From Marinarcus sediminis (lineage in GTDB: Bacteria > Campylobacterota > Campylobacteria > Campylobacterales > Arcobacteraceae), in NCBI RefSeq assembly GCF_048571275.1, contig NZ_CP182357.1:372001-436000 (forward strand): a DNA stretch of 64,000 nucleotides, read 5' to 3'. Below the pieces are notes generated by a model that saw nothing but the letters and a program-made list of their open reading frames with translations, was not told where the DNA came from and did not search any database. Below are positions 52,595 through 61,870 of the stretch, one piece after another. Positions within the stretch are counted from its first letter, which is position 1. Every line of letters begins with the position of its first letter. The position numbers and the translations under genes are program-made.

Positions 52595-54901
52595 ATGACT
52601 ATTAAAGTTTTGGATTGTACACTAAGAGATGGTGGGTATATCAATGAATGGAGGTTTTCTAATGAACATATTAAAACAATTATTACTTCCCTTGAAGAAT
52701 CAAATGTAGATATTATAGAATGTGGTTATTTGGATGATCAAAAAGGTACAAACGAAGATTCGACACTTTTTAGTAATTTGGATACAGTTGATAAAATTTT
52801 AGTTGATACTAATAATTTTATTCAAAAAGTAGTTATGATAAATTTAGGTGATTATAATGTGAAAAATTTGTTACCAAAAAATCAAACAAGAATTGATGGT
52901 ATTAGGCTTGCTTTTCACAAAGATAAATTAAAGGAAGCTTTGATTATTTCTAAAACAATTATTGATTTAGGGTATCAGCTATATTTTCAGCCAATGATTA
53001 CAAAGAATTATCAAGATATTGAATTTCTTTCTATGATTGAGGAAGTCAACAAATATAATCCTTATGCTTTTTATATAGTAGATAGTTTTGGTTCTATGAC
53101 ACTAGAGGAATTTAATAAATATTTGATATTAGCAAATCATAATTTAAATAATACTATTGCTTTAGGATATCATTCACATAATAACATGCAACTGGCATTT
53201 TCTAATGCAGTAGGCATGTGTACTTCCACTATAAAAAGGGGTCTGATTATTGATTCTAGTATTTATGGAATAGGTCGAGGGGCTGGTAATTTAAATACTG
53301 AACTTATATTTGATTATTTAAATAAAACTTTTGATAAAAAATATGATACATTACCGTTATTAGAAATAATTGATAAATTCTTAAATTCTATGATGAAAAA
53401 AACTCCATGGGGATTTTCTCCCGCTCAATTTTTATCTGCTTCGTTTAATTGTCATCCTAATTATGCAACGTATCTTATTAATAAGAATACAAATCATATT
53501 GTAGGTATTCAAAAAATACTTGAAAAACTTCCAAATAAAATAAAATCATCTTTTGATAAAGAATTTATAAAGAAGTTATATGTAGACTCCATTTTAGAAG
53601 AAAAAACTTCTCTTAAAGGAAAATTTAATTTAGATATAAATAAAAAAGTTTTACTGTTAGCTTCTGGTAAAAGTGTCAATGAAAATTTAGAAATGATTAT
53701 TTCTAAAATTGATGATAAAAACTATATAACAATATCTTTAAATCATATATCAAAATTTAATACAGATTTTTGCTTTTTTACGAATCAAAAAAGATTTGAT
53801 GAATTCAGTCCAAAAATTGATATATCAAAGACGATTATTACCAACAATATTTTTTCAGAATTAAATATCACTTCGGTATTAGACTTTAAATCATTGGCGT
53901 ATACAAATAATAATTTAACAACCAATGTGGCAATATTGGCATTGAATCATTTAATGTCTTTAGGATTTAAAGAAGTTGAAATAGCAGGTCTTGATGGATA
54001 TAAGTCAAGTTTAGATAATTATAATTATGATGAGACAAGCTTTATTGCAGATAAAAAAGCTCTTTTAGAAGAAAATGAACTTTTAAAAGGAGCGTTAGAA
54101 TATATACAACATTATATCAAAATTGACTTTGTTACACCATCGATTTATGAAAATGATATGACTTTAAGAATTATAGGAATTATTCCAGCAAGATATAAAT
54201 CATCTAGATTTGAAGGGAAACCACTTTGTTTAATCAAAGAGATACCTATGATAAAAAGAACATACACTCAAGCAAAAAAATCAAAACTTCTTAATAAATT
54301 GGTTGTTGCAACTGACAGTGATATAATAAAAGAGTATTGTGAAAGTGAAAATATTCCTGTTGTTATGACCAGTGAGGATTGTTTAACTGGAACAGATAGA
54401 ATAGCACAAGTATCTCAAAGTGAACATTATGATTTATATGTAAATATTCAAGGTGATGAACCAGTTATTGACCCAATTGGTATAGATGAAGTTGTTGAAG
54501 AATTTAAAAAATATCGTGATAAATATATAGCATATAATTTATATAAAATTATAGAGGATGAAACTGAAGTCAACAGTGACACCATTATAAAAGTAATTGT
54601 CAATGAAAATAATGAACTTATGTATATGTCTAGATTAGGCACTCCTTATAATAAAACAAATAAAAAAGTAAAATATAAAAAGCAAGTATGTGTCTATGGT
54701 TTTACTAAAGAAGCTTTAAAAGTATTTTCTTCTAGAAATAAAACGTTAAATGAACAATTTGAAGATATTGAAATTTTAAGATTTTTAGATATGGGATATA
54801 AAGTTAAAATGAGAGAAACTTTTGTTGACTCCATTGCCGTTGATGTACCAGAAGACATAAAAAAAGTTGAGCTTTTTTTAGAAAAAAATGGATTGAAATA
54901 A
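52595..54901 (+). CDS. Three-part fusion: HMGL-type aldolase, unknown middle domain, KdsB-like CMP-ketosugar synthetase
   Basis: 768 residues. Residues about 1-330 are an HMG-CoA-lyase/4-hydroxy-2-oxovalerate-aldolase-type barrel: VLDCTLRDGGY (metal Asp near residue 7-12) and GYHSHNN (His193, His195). Residues about 350-515 form a second alpha/beta unit (VLLLASGKSVNEN, then VEIAGLDGY) that I do not recognise. Residues about 524-768 resemble KdsB: IIPARYKSSRFEGKP, TDSDII, NIQGDEP. An internal Met at 522 could start the third part alone. The aldolase could make a 3-deoxy-2-keto acid and the KdsB part activate it with CTP. Reaction is inference. Confidence 0.8.
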   Translation: MTIKVLDCTLRDGGYINEWRFSNEHIKTIITSLEESNVDIIECGYLDDQKGTNEDSTLFSNLDTVDKILVDTNNFIQKVVMINLGDYNVKNLLPKNQTRIDGIRLAFHKDKLKEALIISKTIIDLGYQLYFQPMITKNYQDIEFLSMIEEVNKYNPYAFYIVDSFGSMTLEEFNKYLILANHNLNNTIALGYHSHNNMQLAFSNAVGMCTSTIKRGLIIDSSIYGIGRGAGNLNTELIFDYLNKTFDKKYDTLPLLEIIDKFLNSMMKKTPWGFSPAQFLSASFNCHPNYATYLINKNTNHIVGIQKILEKLPNKIKSSFDKEFIKKLYVDSILEEKTSLKGKFNLDINKKVLLLASGKSVNENLEMIISKIDDKNYITISLNHISKFNTDFCFFTNQKRFDEFSPKIDISKTIITNNIFSELNITSVLDFKSLAYTNNNLTTNVAILALNHLMSLGFKEVEIAGLDGYKSSLDNYNYDETSFIADKKALLEENELLKGALEYIQHYIKIDFVTPSIYENDMTLRIIGIIPARYKSSRFEGKPLCLIKEIPMIKRTYTQAKKSKLLNKLVVATDSDIIKEYCESENIPVVMTSEDCLTGTDRIAQVSQSEHYDLYVNIQGDEPVIDPIGIDEVVEEFKKYRDKYIAYNLYKIIEDETEVNSDTIIKVIVNENNELMYMSRLGTPYNKTNKKVKYKKQVCVYGFTKEALKVFSSRNKTLNEQFEDIEILRFLDMGYKVKMRETFVDSIAVDVPEDIKKVELFLEKNGLK

Positions 54902-56268
54902 TGATAAAAAATATTCTATTTGATTTTGATGGTGTAATACTTGACAGTATGCCAATACGAGATTTTGGTTTTAAAGAAATTTTCAAAGATTTTGATAAGG
55001 ATATAGTTGAGAAATTATTACAATATCATCGTCAAAATGGTGGATTATCTAGATATGTAAAAATAAGATACTTTTACGAAGAATTATTAGTTCAAGAAAT
55101 ATCCGAAAATAGAATTCAAGAACTGGCAGAAGAATTCTCAAAAATAATGAAAAAAGAATTAACTAATAAGCAATACATCATAGATGAAACGTATGAATTT
55201 ATAAAGAATAATACAACTAAATACAATTTGCATATAGTTTCAGGTTCTGATGAGAAAGAATTACAATATTTGTGTAAAGAATTAGGATTAGAAAAATATT
55301 TTATATCTATTAATGGTTCTCCTACTCCAAAAAATGAGATAGTGAAAAAAGTACTAAGAGAATATAATTATATGTTAAATGAAACCATACTTATAGGTGA
55401 TAGTATAAATGACTTTGAAGCAGCAAAAATAAATAATATAGATTTTTATGGATTTAATAATGAAAATTTAATAAATTGTTCAAAAACTTATATTGATAAG
55501 TTTGAAAATATTTTATTTTTAGATTATGGAATCGGAGAAAACAGTATTTCAAAGGAAAATAGGACTTTTTGTAATATTAAAGAGAATGAAGGGAAAGTAG
55601 ACTATCTATTGTTTTTTGACTCTAGGGCATTAACAATTAATCAAAATGAGTATGATGAGACATATTTGATTAAAATGCTTGAAATATTTAATAAATGTTT
55701 CAAATCATATATTGCTGTTTCTCGACCTAAAAATATTACAATATTTGCAACATTACTCAATTTTTTAGAGAATAATAAAGATATAAAATTTAAGAATTTA
55801 ATCACAAATGTCGGCTTTGTTGATTTTACTCCTAAAAAGAATGAATTTATTGAAGATATGTTATTACAAATTAAATATTTACATAATGAAGAAATTAAAA
55901 TTGAAAAATTATCTAATTATGATATGCAAAATGGAAATGATTTTTTGTATAGTTTGCTTTATAAACAAGAGTATAAAAATTTTATTCGTAATACAATAGA
56001 CAGTTATAAATTTAATAAAACTTTTTTTATGAATACTCCTGAAATTTCTGAAATGATTAAAATTGATAGGAATAGACCTATAGAGTTTTTTACAAAGATT
56101 TTAGTAAGCAATCAATTAATAGATGAAATTAGTAAATTGTCTCATTTGATTAATTTGAGAAAACTTTTTAAAGATGAAGAAAGACAATATACTTATGATG
56201 CGGTTCATTATACTTTAGAAGGACATCAGTGTATAATTGATAAAATTATGAGTACTAATGAGTTCTGA
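54901..56268 (+). CDS. HAD phosphatase with SGNH-like C-terminal domain
   Basis: 455 residues. The N-terminal part (about 1-205) is a HAD hydrolase with the DxD (LFDFDGVIL, Asp8 and Asp10) and a GDSINDFEAA motif (about 167-175), close to phosphoglycolate- or KdsC-like phosphatases. The C-terminal part (about 230-455) has FFDSR (Ser241) and YDAVHYTLEGH (Asp433, His436), which resemble the GDS and DxxH blocks of SGNH hydrolases. It begins at the last base of the aldolase-KdsB gene. Confidence 0.7.
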   Translation: MIKNILFDFDGVILDSMPIRDFGFKEIFKDFDKDIVEKLLQYHRQNGGLSRYVKIRYFYEELLVQEISENRIQELAEEFSKIMKKELTNKQYIIDETYEFIKNNTTKYNLHIVSGSDEKELQYLCKELGLEKYFISINGSPTPKNEIVKKVLREYNYMLNETILIGDSINDFEAAKINNIDFYGFNNENLINCSKTYIDKFENILFLDYGIGENSISKENRTFCNIKENEGKVDYLLFFDSRALTINQNEYDETYLIKMLEIFNKCFKSYIAVSRPKNITIFATLLNFLENNKDIKFKNLITNVGFVDFTPKKNEFIEDMLLQIKYLHNEEIKIEKLSNYDMQNGNDFLYSLLYKQEYKNFIRNTIDSYKFNKTFFMNTPEISEMIKIDRNRPIEFFTKILVSNQLIDEISKLSHLINLRKLFKDEERQYTYDAVHYTLEGHQCIIDKIMSTNEF

Positions 56269-57763
56269 ACAGTTAGATTCTTTTTATCATAAGAATAAAA
56301 AAGTTTTTCATAATTATATAAATAATATCAAGCAAAATAGTCAATGGGATATATATTCTATTATCAATGAAACTCTTATTAAAAACCCATACACAAGTGT
56401 GTTTGTTCTTAATTTCTTTAGAAACAACACTCAACCTAAGAATAAGTTTGTAGTATTTTTGAAAAGTTGTATAAAGTTGTATATTAAAAGTTTTTATCTT
56501 ATATTCTCTTATTTTATAGCATATATTTTATTTAAAATATACTATAAAAAACAAAGAAAGAATAAGCTTAATATTATCATAGATGTCTTTGGACTTGTAG
56601 ATAAAGTAAATAAGGAAGAGCAATTTAATGAAAATTATTTAGCAGATGTTTATGAAATATTTGAAAAAAATGCTATTCAATATGCAATATTACTGAGACC
56701 TTATCAAGTTGGTAAGAACCCTTTTAAACTGAAAAAATTTTTTAAAATAATAAATGAAGATAAAAGAGATTTTATTTTGGAGTATGAGTTATTAAAGTTA
56801 AATGACTTTATTAGATTGTTTGGATATTTTTTGATATATCCATTTAAAACACTTAGATTGTTACAAAATGAAAATGAAAATACCGATATATCTTTTAATT
56901 ATTCATTAATTATAGATATTCAAAATGTGAATTTTGAAAGTTTTACCAGACATATTTTAGGTGAAAAATTAGCTAATATTAGTTCTCTTAAAAAAATATA
57001 TTCTTGGAGTGAATTCCAAGTTATAGAAAGAAGCTTTAATTATTCTATAAGAAAAAACAGTGATACCATTGAATTGATTGGATTACAATTTTTCTTAAAT
57101 TATGAAACATATTTTAATACGTATGTAGATGATTTAGATTATGAAATGTTAAGTTCACCCCATAAAATATTAGTCAATGGGAAATATTATCTTCAAAACA
57201 GAGAGAAAGTAAGATATGATATAGGAGTTTCTCTTAGATATAAAGATATTTTTCTTTTTAAGTGCATAAAAGAAGAGAAAAATATTTTACTTTTAGGTTC
57301 TTATATAGCAACAGATACAATGCATATGCTTAAAAGTATAGAAGCGTTTGAAAATGTAATATTTAAAAATCATCCAGTTGTTGATATTAGAAAATTAGGA
57401 AAGCTATCAAAAAATATAACAGTAACAAATGAAAATATTTATAAACTTTTTGAAAATACAAAGTTAGTTATAGCCACTGCATCAGGAACAGGAGTTGAAG
57501 CTGTGTCGTGTGGTATTTCGGTGATAATTATTGCCAGTAATGATAATCTAACCGCCAATCCATTGATAGAATATGGGAAAGGAAAGATTTGGGATATTGC
57601 TTTTAGTAAAGATGATGTTGGGATATTATATAATAAACTCATTGAATATAGAAAGAATAATATTGAGGATATAAAAAAGATATCAATGTGGTATAAGGAA
57701 AACTTTTTTATTCAACCAACAAAGGAAAATATTATTAATGCGTTTGATTTAAATAAGGAGTAA
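56258..57763 (+). CDS. Putative glycosyltransferase, capsule/surface-carbohydrate type
   Basis: The 501-residue protein has one membrane segment near residues 65-90 and a C-terminal nucleotide-binding region with IFKNHPVVDIRK, VIATASGTGVEAVSCG and VIIIASNDNLTANP. That resembles GT-B-fold transferases of the CMP-sugar (sialyl-/KDO-transferase or CDP-glycerol) type, though I cannot place it in a family with certainty. It overlaps the HAD-SGNH gene by 11 bases, so it may transfer the sugar made by the two genes before it. Confidence 0.5.
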   Translation: MSSEQLDSFYHKNKKVFHNYINNIKQNSQWDIYSIINETLIKNPYTSVFVLNFFRNNTQPKNKFVVFLKSCIKLYIKSFYLIFSYFIAYILFKIYYKKQRKNKLNIIIDVFGLVDKVNKEEQFNENYLADVYEIFEKNAIQYAILLRPYQVGKNPFKLKKFFKIINEDKRDFILEYELLKLNDFIRLFGYFLIYPFKTLRLLQNENENTDISFNYSLIIDIQNVNFESFTRHILGEKLANISSLKKIYSWSEFQVIERSFNYSIRKNSDTIELIGLQFFLNYETYFNTYVDDLDYEMLSSPHKILVNGKYYLQNREKVRYDIGVSLRYKDIFLFKCIKEEKNILLLGSYIATDTMHMLKSIEAFENVIFKNHPVVDIRKLGKLSKNITVTNENIYKLFENTKLVIATASGTGVEAVSCGISVIIIASNDNLTANPLIEYGKGKIWDIAFSKDDVGILYNKLIEYRKNNIEDIKKISMWYKENFFIQPTKENIINAFDLNKE

Positions 57764-57771
57764 ATACAAAT

Positions 57772-58545
57772 ATGAAAGTATTATTATTGGCAGGTGGATT
57801 TGGAACGAGATTGAGTGAAGAAACAGATATTAGACCAAAACCTATGGTTGAAATAGGTGGAAAACCAATTTTATGGCATATCATGAAAACATATTCTCAA
57901 TATGGGTTTAATGAATTTGTAGTACTTTTAGGATATAAAGGTTATTATATAAAAGAGTACTTTGCAAATTATTTTTTGCATCAAAGTGATGTGACTATAG
58001 ATATGGCAAATGGTTCTATAGAGATACATAATAATTCAAGTGAACCTTGGAAAGTAACGCTCCTTGATACAGGACTTGATAGTATGACTGGTGGGAGAAT
58101 CAAAAGAGCACAAGAGTTTGTAGGAGATGAGCCATTTATGCTTACTTATGGAGATGGGGTGGCTGATATTAATATAGATGAATTAATTAAATTTCATAAA
58201 ACTCATGGGAAAGCTATGACTATGACTTCAGCACAACCAGATGGTAGATTTGGTGCTTTAGATATTGATGATCATAATAAAGTAAATGAATTTAAAGAGA
58301 AACCAAAAGGTGATGGTAGCTGGATAAATGCTGGTTATTTTATATGTGAGCCAAAAGTGTTTGACTATATTACAGAAGGAAATGGAACAATATTTGAGCA
58401 AGCACCTTTGATGAATCTAGCAAAAGACGGAGAAGTTTTTACATATAAACACGCTGGTTTTTGGATGCCTATGGATACGTTAAGAGACAAAAATACTTTA
58501 CAAAAATTGTGGGAAACAAATAAAGCTCCTTGGAAAGTCTGGTAA
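57772..58545 (+). CDS. rfbF: Glucose-1-phosphate cytidylyltransferase (RfbF)
   Basis: RfbF makes CDP-glucose from CTP and glucose-1-phosphate. The 257-residue protein reads LLLAGGFGTRLSEETDIRPKP and then GGKPILWHIMK, FMLTYGDGVAD and FWMPMDTLRDK, a close family match. SD AAGGAG upstream. The stop overlaps rfbG (TAATG). Confidence 0.93.
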   Translation: MKVLLLAGGFGTRLSEETDIRPKPMVEIGGKPILWHIMKTYSQYGFNEFVVLLGYKGYYIKEYFANYFLHQSDVTIDMANGSIEIHNNSSEPWKVTLLDTGLDSMTGGRIKRAQEFVGDEPFMLTYGDGVADINIDELIKFHKTHGKAMTMTSAQPDGRFGALDIDDHNKVNEFKEKPKGDGSWINAGYFICEPKVFDYITEGNGTIFEQAPLMNLAKDGEVFTYKHAGFWMPMDTLRDKNTLQKLWETNKAPWKVW

Positions 58546-59654
58546 TGTTTAACAATATTTATCAAAATAAAAAAGTATTAGTAACCGGTCACACAGGCTT
58601 TAAAGGAACTTGGCTTACTGCTTGGTTATTGCAATTAGGAGCAAAAGTCGTAGGAATTTCAAAAGATATACCCACTCAGCCATCAATGTTTGAAGAGTTA
58701 AAATTAGAAAATAAAATCACACATTATCAAGAAGACATAAGAGATTTATCTAAAATGATAGAGATAATTTCTTCTGAGAAACCAGAAATCTTATTTCATT
58801 TAGCTGCACAACCTATAGTTTCAACATCATATAATGAACCAATAGAAACTATTTCATCAAATGTGATGGGTACGGCAAATATTCTTGAAGCTTTGAAAAT
58901 ATCAAATCATAAATGCACGGCTATTATTATTACAAGTGATAAAGCTTATGATAATGTTGAGCAAGTGTGGGGTTATAAAGAAGATGATAAAATGGGTGGA
59001 AAAGATATTTATAGTGGGAGTAAAGGCGCTGCTGAGCTTATTATAAAGTCATACTATCACTCTTTTTTTAAAAATCCTAATTCAAATATTAAACTTGCAA
59101 TTGGACGAGCTGGAAATGTCATCGGTGGTGGTGATTGGGCTAAAGATAGAATAGTAGTAGATTGTATGCAAGCTTGGAGTGAAGAAAAAATTGTAGAGAT
59201 AAGAGCTCCAAAAGCCACAAGACCTTGGCAACATGTATTAGAGCCATTAAGTGGGTATTTAAATCTTGGTCAAGTCTTGTTTGAAGATTCTTCTTTACAT
59301 GGAGAAGCATTTAATTTTGGACCACGAGCAGAACAAAATCACACAGTTGAAGAGCTTTTGATAGATTTAAGTAAATATTGGGATTTTAGAAATGTGAATG
59401 ATGCTTATAAAGTAACTGGTAATATTTCATTTCACGAAGCAGGTCTTTTAAAACTCAATTGTGATAAGGCTTTATTTCATTTTAAATGGCAAGCCAATCT
59501 TGAATATAAAGATACTATTAGATTTACAAGTGAGTGGTATTATGCCTTTTATCATAGTGATAAAACAAATAAAAATATTTATGCTATAACAATGAAACAA
59601 ATTCAAGAATATGAAATTTTAGCAAAACAAAAAGGCTTGATTTGGACAAAATAA
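58545..59654 (+). CDS. rfbG: CDP-glucose 4,6-dehydratase (RfbG)
   Basis: RfbG converts CDP-glucose to CDP-4-keto-6-deoxyglucose using bound NAD. The 369-residue protein from ATG 58545 has VTGHTGFKGTWL, YSGSKGAAE (YxxxK) and the RPWQHVLEPLSGYL signature. The start at 58530 would lie in rfbF. No RfbH (the PLP/[2Fe-2S] E1 deoxygenase) follows, so a different onward route is needed. Confidence 0.93.
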   Translation: MFNNIYQNKKVLVTGHTGFKGTWLTAWLLQLGAKVVGISKDIPTQPSMFEELKLENKITHYQEDIRDLSKMIEIISSEKPEILFHLAAQPIVSTSYNEPIETISSNVMGTANILEALKISNHKCTAIIITSDKAYDNVEQVWGYKEDDKMGGKDIYSGSKGAAELIIKSYYHSFFKNPNSNIKLAIGRAGNVIGGGDWAKDRIVVDCMQAWSEEKIVEIRAPKATRPWQHVLEPLSGYLNLGQVLFEDSSLHGEAFNFGPRAEQNHTVEELLIDLSKYWDFRNVNDAYKVTGNISFHEAGLLKLNCDKALFHFKWQANLEYKDTIRFTSEWYYAFYHSDKTNKNIYAITMKQIQEYEILAKQKGLIWTK

Positions 59655-60058
59655 TCGTTACTTCATTAAAACAAATTCATCATCCAAAAGGTGATATATA
59701 TCATGCTATGAAAAAAACTGATAGAGGCTTTGAAGGTTTTGGAGAAGCTTATTTTTCAACTATAAATAAAAATGAGATAAAAGGCTGGAAGAAACATACT
59801 CAAATGACTTTAAACTTAGTTGTACCTATTGGAGCGATAGAGTTTGTAATATATGATGAAGAGAGTAAAGAGTTTTTTTCTATAAAATTATCGCAAAATA
59901 ATTATAAAAGGTTGACAGTGAAACCTACTCTTTGGGTTGCATTTAGGGGAATAGAGGAACATAATATGCTTTTAAATTTAGCAAGTATTGAGCATGACCC
60001 CAACGAAGCTATTAATGTTGTATTAAGTGATATAGACTACAGATGGAGCAAACTATGA
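59642..60058 (+). CDS. RmlC-like cupin, sugar epimerase or ketoisomerase
   Basis: The 138-residue protein has a single cupin domain with WKKHTQMTLNLVVPIGAIEFVIYDE in parts and the RLTVKPTLWVAFRG segment that marks dTDP-4-dehydrorhamnose 3,5-epimerase-like proteins. It uses a TTG start in the rfbG tail. In this context it could epimerise or isomerise CDP-4-keto-6-deoxyglucose. Confidence 0.75.
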   Translation: MDKIIVTSLKQIHHPKGDIYHAMKKTDRGFEGFGEAYFSTINKNEIKGWKKHTQMTLNLVVPIGAIEFVIYDEESKEFFSIKLSQNNYKRLTVKPTLWVAFRGIEEHNMLLNLASIEHDPNEAINVVLSDIDYRWSKL

Positions 60059-60765
60059 TAAAGTTTTGGCAGATAAATTGGTTTGATATAGAGTTTAGTA
60101 GTTTTACAAAGGTAACTTCAATGAAACAAGCAGACGAAGATTTCTATAGTATGTTTTATATTGAGTTTTTTAAAAAATTTAATTCTTATAATGAATTACC
60201 GGATAGTTGGAGAAAAGATAAAGAAATCTTAGCTAATTTTATTTTTGAGCATATAAAAAACAAACAAAAGGTATTATCTGTAGGTAGTGGAAATGGTTTT
60301 ATTGAAAATGAATTATCTAAAAAATGGGGGAAAGAGCTAGTCGCTATTGAACCTTCAAAAACTTCTTCAAAATGGTTAAAAAAAAATGAAAAAATAAAAC
60401 TTATAAATGGTTATTTCCCAGATTGTTTACATAGCACAGACAAATTTGATTTTGCTTATATGAGTTACATTGATTATGTATTTGATGATAATATGTATGT
60501 AAATATGTTAAAGGATATTAAAGAATATCCAATTAATGATTTTTTACTTATAGGAGCTAGTGTTTATACTCCAAACTTTAAAGAATCAATAAAGTATTTA
60601 ATTAAAAATTTGCTTAGTTTCATTGGGCTTTATAATCAGCAACGATGGGGGTATCAAAGAACTGTGATGGAACATTTAGCAATATTTAAAAAAGCTGGAT
60701 ATAAAAATATTGAATATGGAAAATTAGAAAATGGCACGTACTGGATAAGAGCTAAAAATGAATAA
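60055..60765 (+). CDS. SAM-dependent methyltransferase-like protein
   Basis: About 236 residues from ATG 60055, which overlaps the previous stop by 4 bases (ATGA); an ATG at 60043 is in frame. VLSVGSGNGFIENEL is a SAM loop, followed by LVAIEPS and FDFAYMSYIDYVF. Probably methylates a sugar of this branch or the lipid-linked repeat. It overlaps the DegT gene by 8 bases. Confidence 0.75.
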   Translation: MIKFWQINWFDIEFSSFTKVTSMKQADEDFYSMFYIEFFKKFNSYNELPDSWRKDKEILANFIFEHIKNKQKVLSVGSGNGFIENELSKKWGKELVAIEPSKTSSKWLKKNEKIKLINGYFPDCLHSTDKFDFAYMSYIDYVFDDNMYVNMLKDIKEYPINDFLLIGASVYTPNFKESIKYLIKNLLSFIGLYNQQRWGYQRTVMEHLAIFKKAGYKNIEYGKLENGTYWIRAKNE

Positions 60766-61870
60766 GATAAGACTTTCGAAATCATCTATTTCACAAGCTG
60801 AAAAAGAAGCTGTATTAAAGGTGCTTGATAAAGAGTATCTTGGCATGGGGGAAGAGGTAAAACTATTTGAAGAGAAAATACAACATTATCTTCAAACAAA
60901 GATGGATGTTGTTTGTGTAAATACAGGAACATCAGCACTTCATTTGGCATTGAGTGCTTTAGAACTTAGTGCTAGTGATGAAGTCCTCGTACCATCTCTT
61001 ACTTACATTGCTTCATATCAGGCAATTTCAGCCACAGGTGCTAAACCTATATCATGTGAAGTTAATCAACAAACTTTATTTATAGATATTGAAGATGCTA
61101 GAAAAAAAGTTACTAAAAATACCAAAGTAATTATGCCCGTACACTATGCTAGTAGTTCAAAAGGTATGGATGAAGTTTATAAATTGGCAAAAGAATACAA
61201 TCTTCGAGTTGTTGAAGATGCCGCACAAGCTTTTGGAAGTAAACGAGACTGTGAATTTATAGGAACACATGGAGATATTATCTGTTTTAGTTTTGATGGA
61301 ATAAAGAATATTACATCAGGAGAAGGAGGGGCAATACTTTCACAGGATAAAGAATTTATACAAAAAGTTCAAGATGGGAGACTTCTTGGTGTAGAAAAAG
61401 ATACAGATAAAAGATACTCAGGGCAGAGAAGCTGGGATTTTGATGTTAATTATCAAGGCTTTAGATATCATATGAGTAATATTATGGCAGCCATTGGCAT
61501 AGCCCAACTAACTAGGTTACAAGATTTTAGTGTCAAACGACAAGAGATTGCTAAAAAATATATAAAAGCCTTTAGTACTATAGATAAAATTAAAATGCTA
61601 GATTTTGATTTTAATGAAGTTTTACCTCATATCTTTGTTATAAAAGTAAGTAATAGAAATGAATTAAGAGAATATTTACTTTCAAATAATATAGAATGTG
61701 GAATTCATTATAAACCAAATCATTTACTTAGTAAATATAAATTCAATACTCAAGCATTGCCAATAACAGAAAAAATATATAGTGAAATAATAACGTTACC
61801 TTGTCATTTTGATTTGACTAAAAAAGAACAAGATATAATTATAGAAAAAATAAGTGAATTTTATGCGTGA
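60758..61870 (+). CDS. DegT/DnrJ/EryC1 PLP-dependent sugar aminotransferase
   Basis: The 370-residue protein has VCVNTGTSALHLAL, DEVLVPSLTYIASYQA and the PLP Lys in FSFDGIKNITSGEGG (about 187-200). It may aminate the 4-keto sugar made by RfbG. It lacks the cysteine cluster of RfbH and is shorter, so it is not the CDP-6-deoxy-3,4-glucoseen E1. It differs from WecE at 38844. Confidence 0.88.
   Translation: MNKIRLSKSSISQAEKEAVLKVLDKEYLGMGEEVKLFEEKIQHYLQTKMDVVCVNTGTSALHLALSALELSASDEVLVPSLTYIASYQAISATGAKPISCEVNQQTLFIDIEDARKKVTKNTKVIMPVHYASSSKGMDEVYKLAKEYNLRVVEDAAQAFGSKRDCEFIGTHGDIICFSFDGIKNITSGEGGAILSQDKEFIQKVQDGRLLGVEKDTDKRYSGQRSWDFDVNYQGFRYHMSNIMAAIGIAQLTRLQDFSVKRQEIAKKYIKAFSTIDKIKMLDFDFNEVLPHIFVIKVSNRNELREYLLSNNIECGIHYKPNHLLSKYKFNTQALPITEKIYSEIITLPCHFDLTKKEQDIIIEKISEFYA

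Noticed and set aside
60758..61870. DegT gene as RfbH (CDP-6-deoxy-3,4-glucoseen E1)
   Set aside because: It is about 370 residues, has a PLP lysine in FSFDGIKN and no cysteine cluster; RfbH is longer, lacks the lysine and binds [2Fe-2S].
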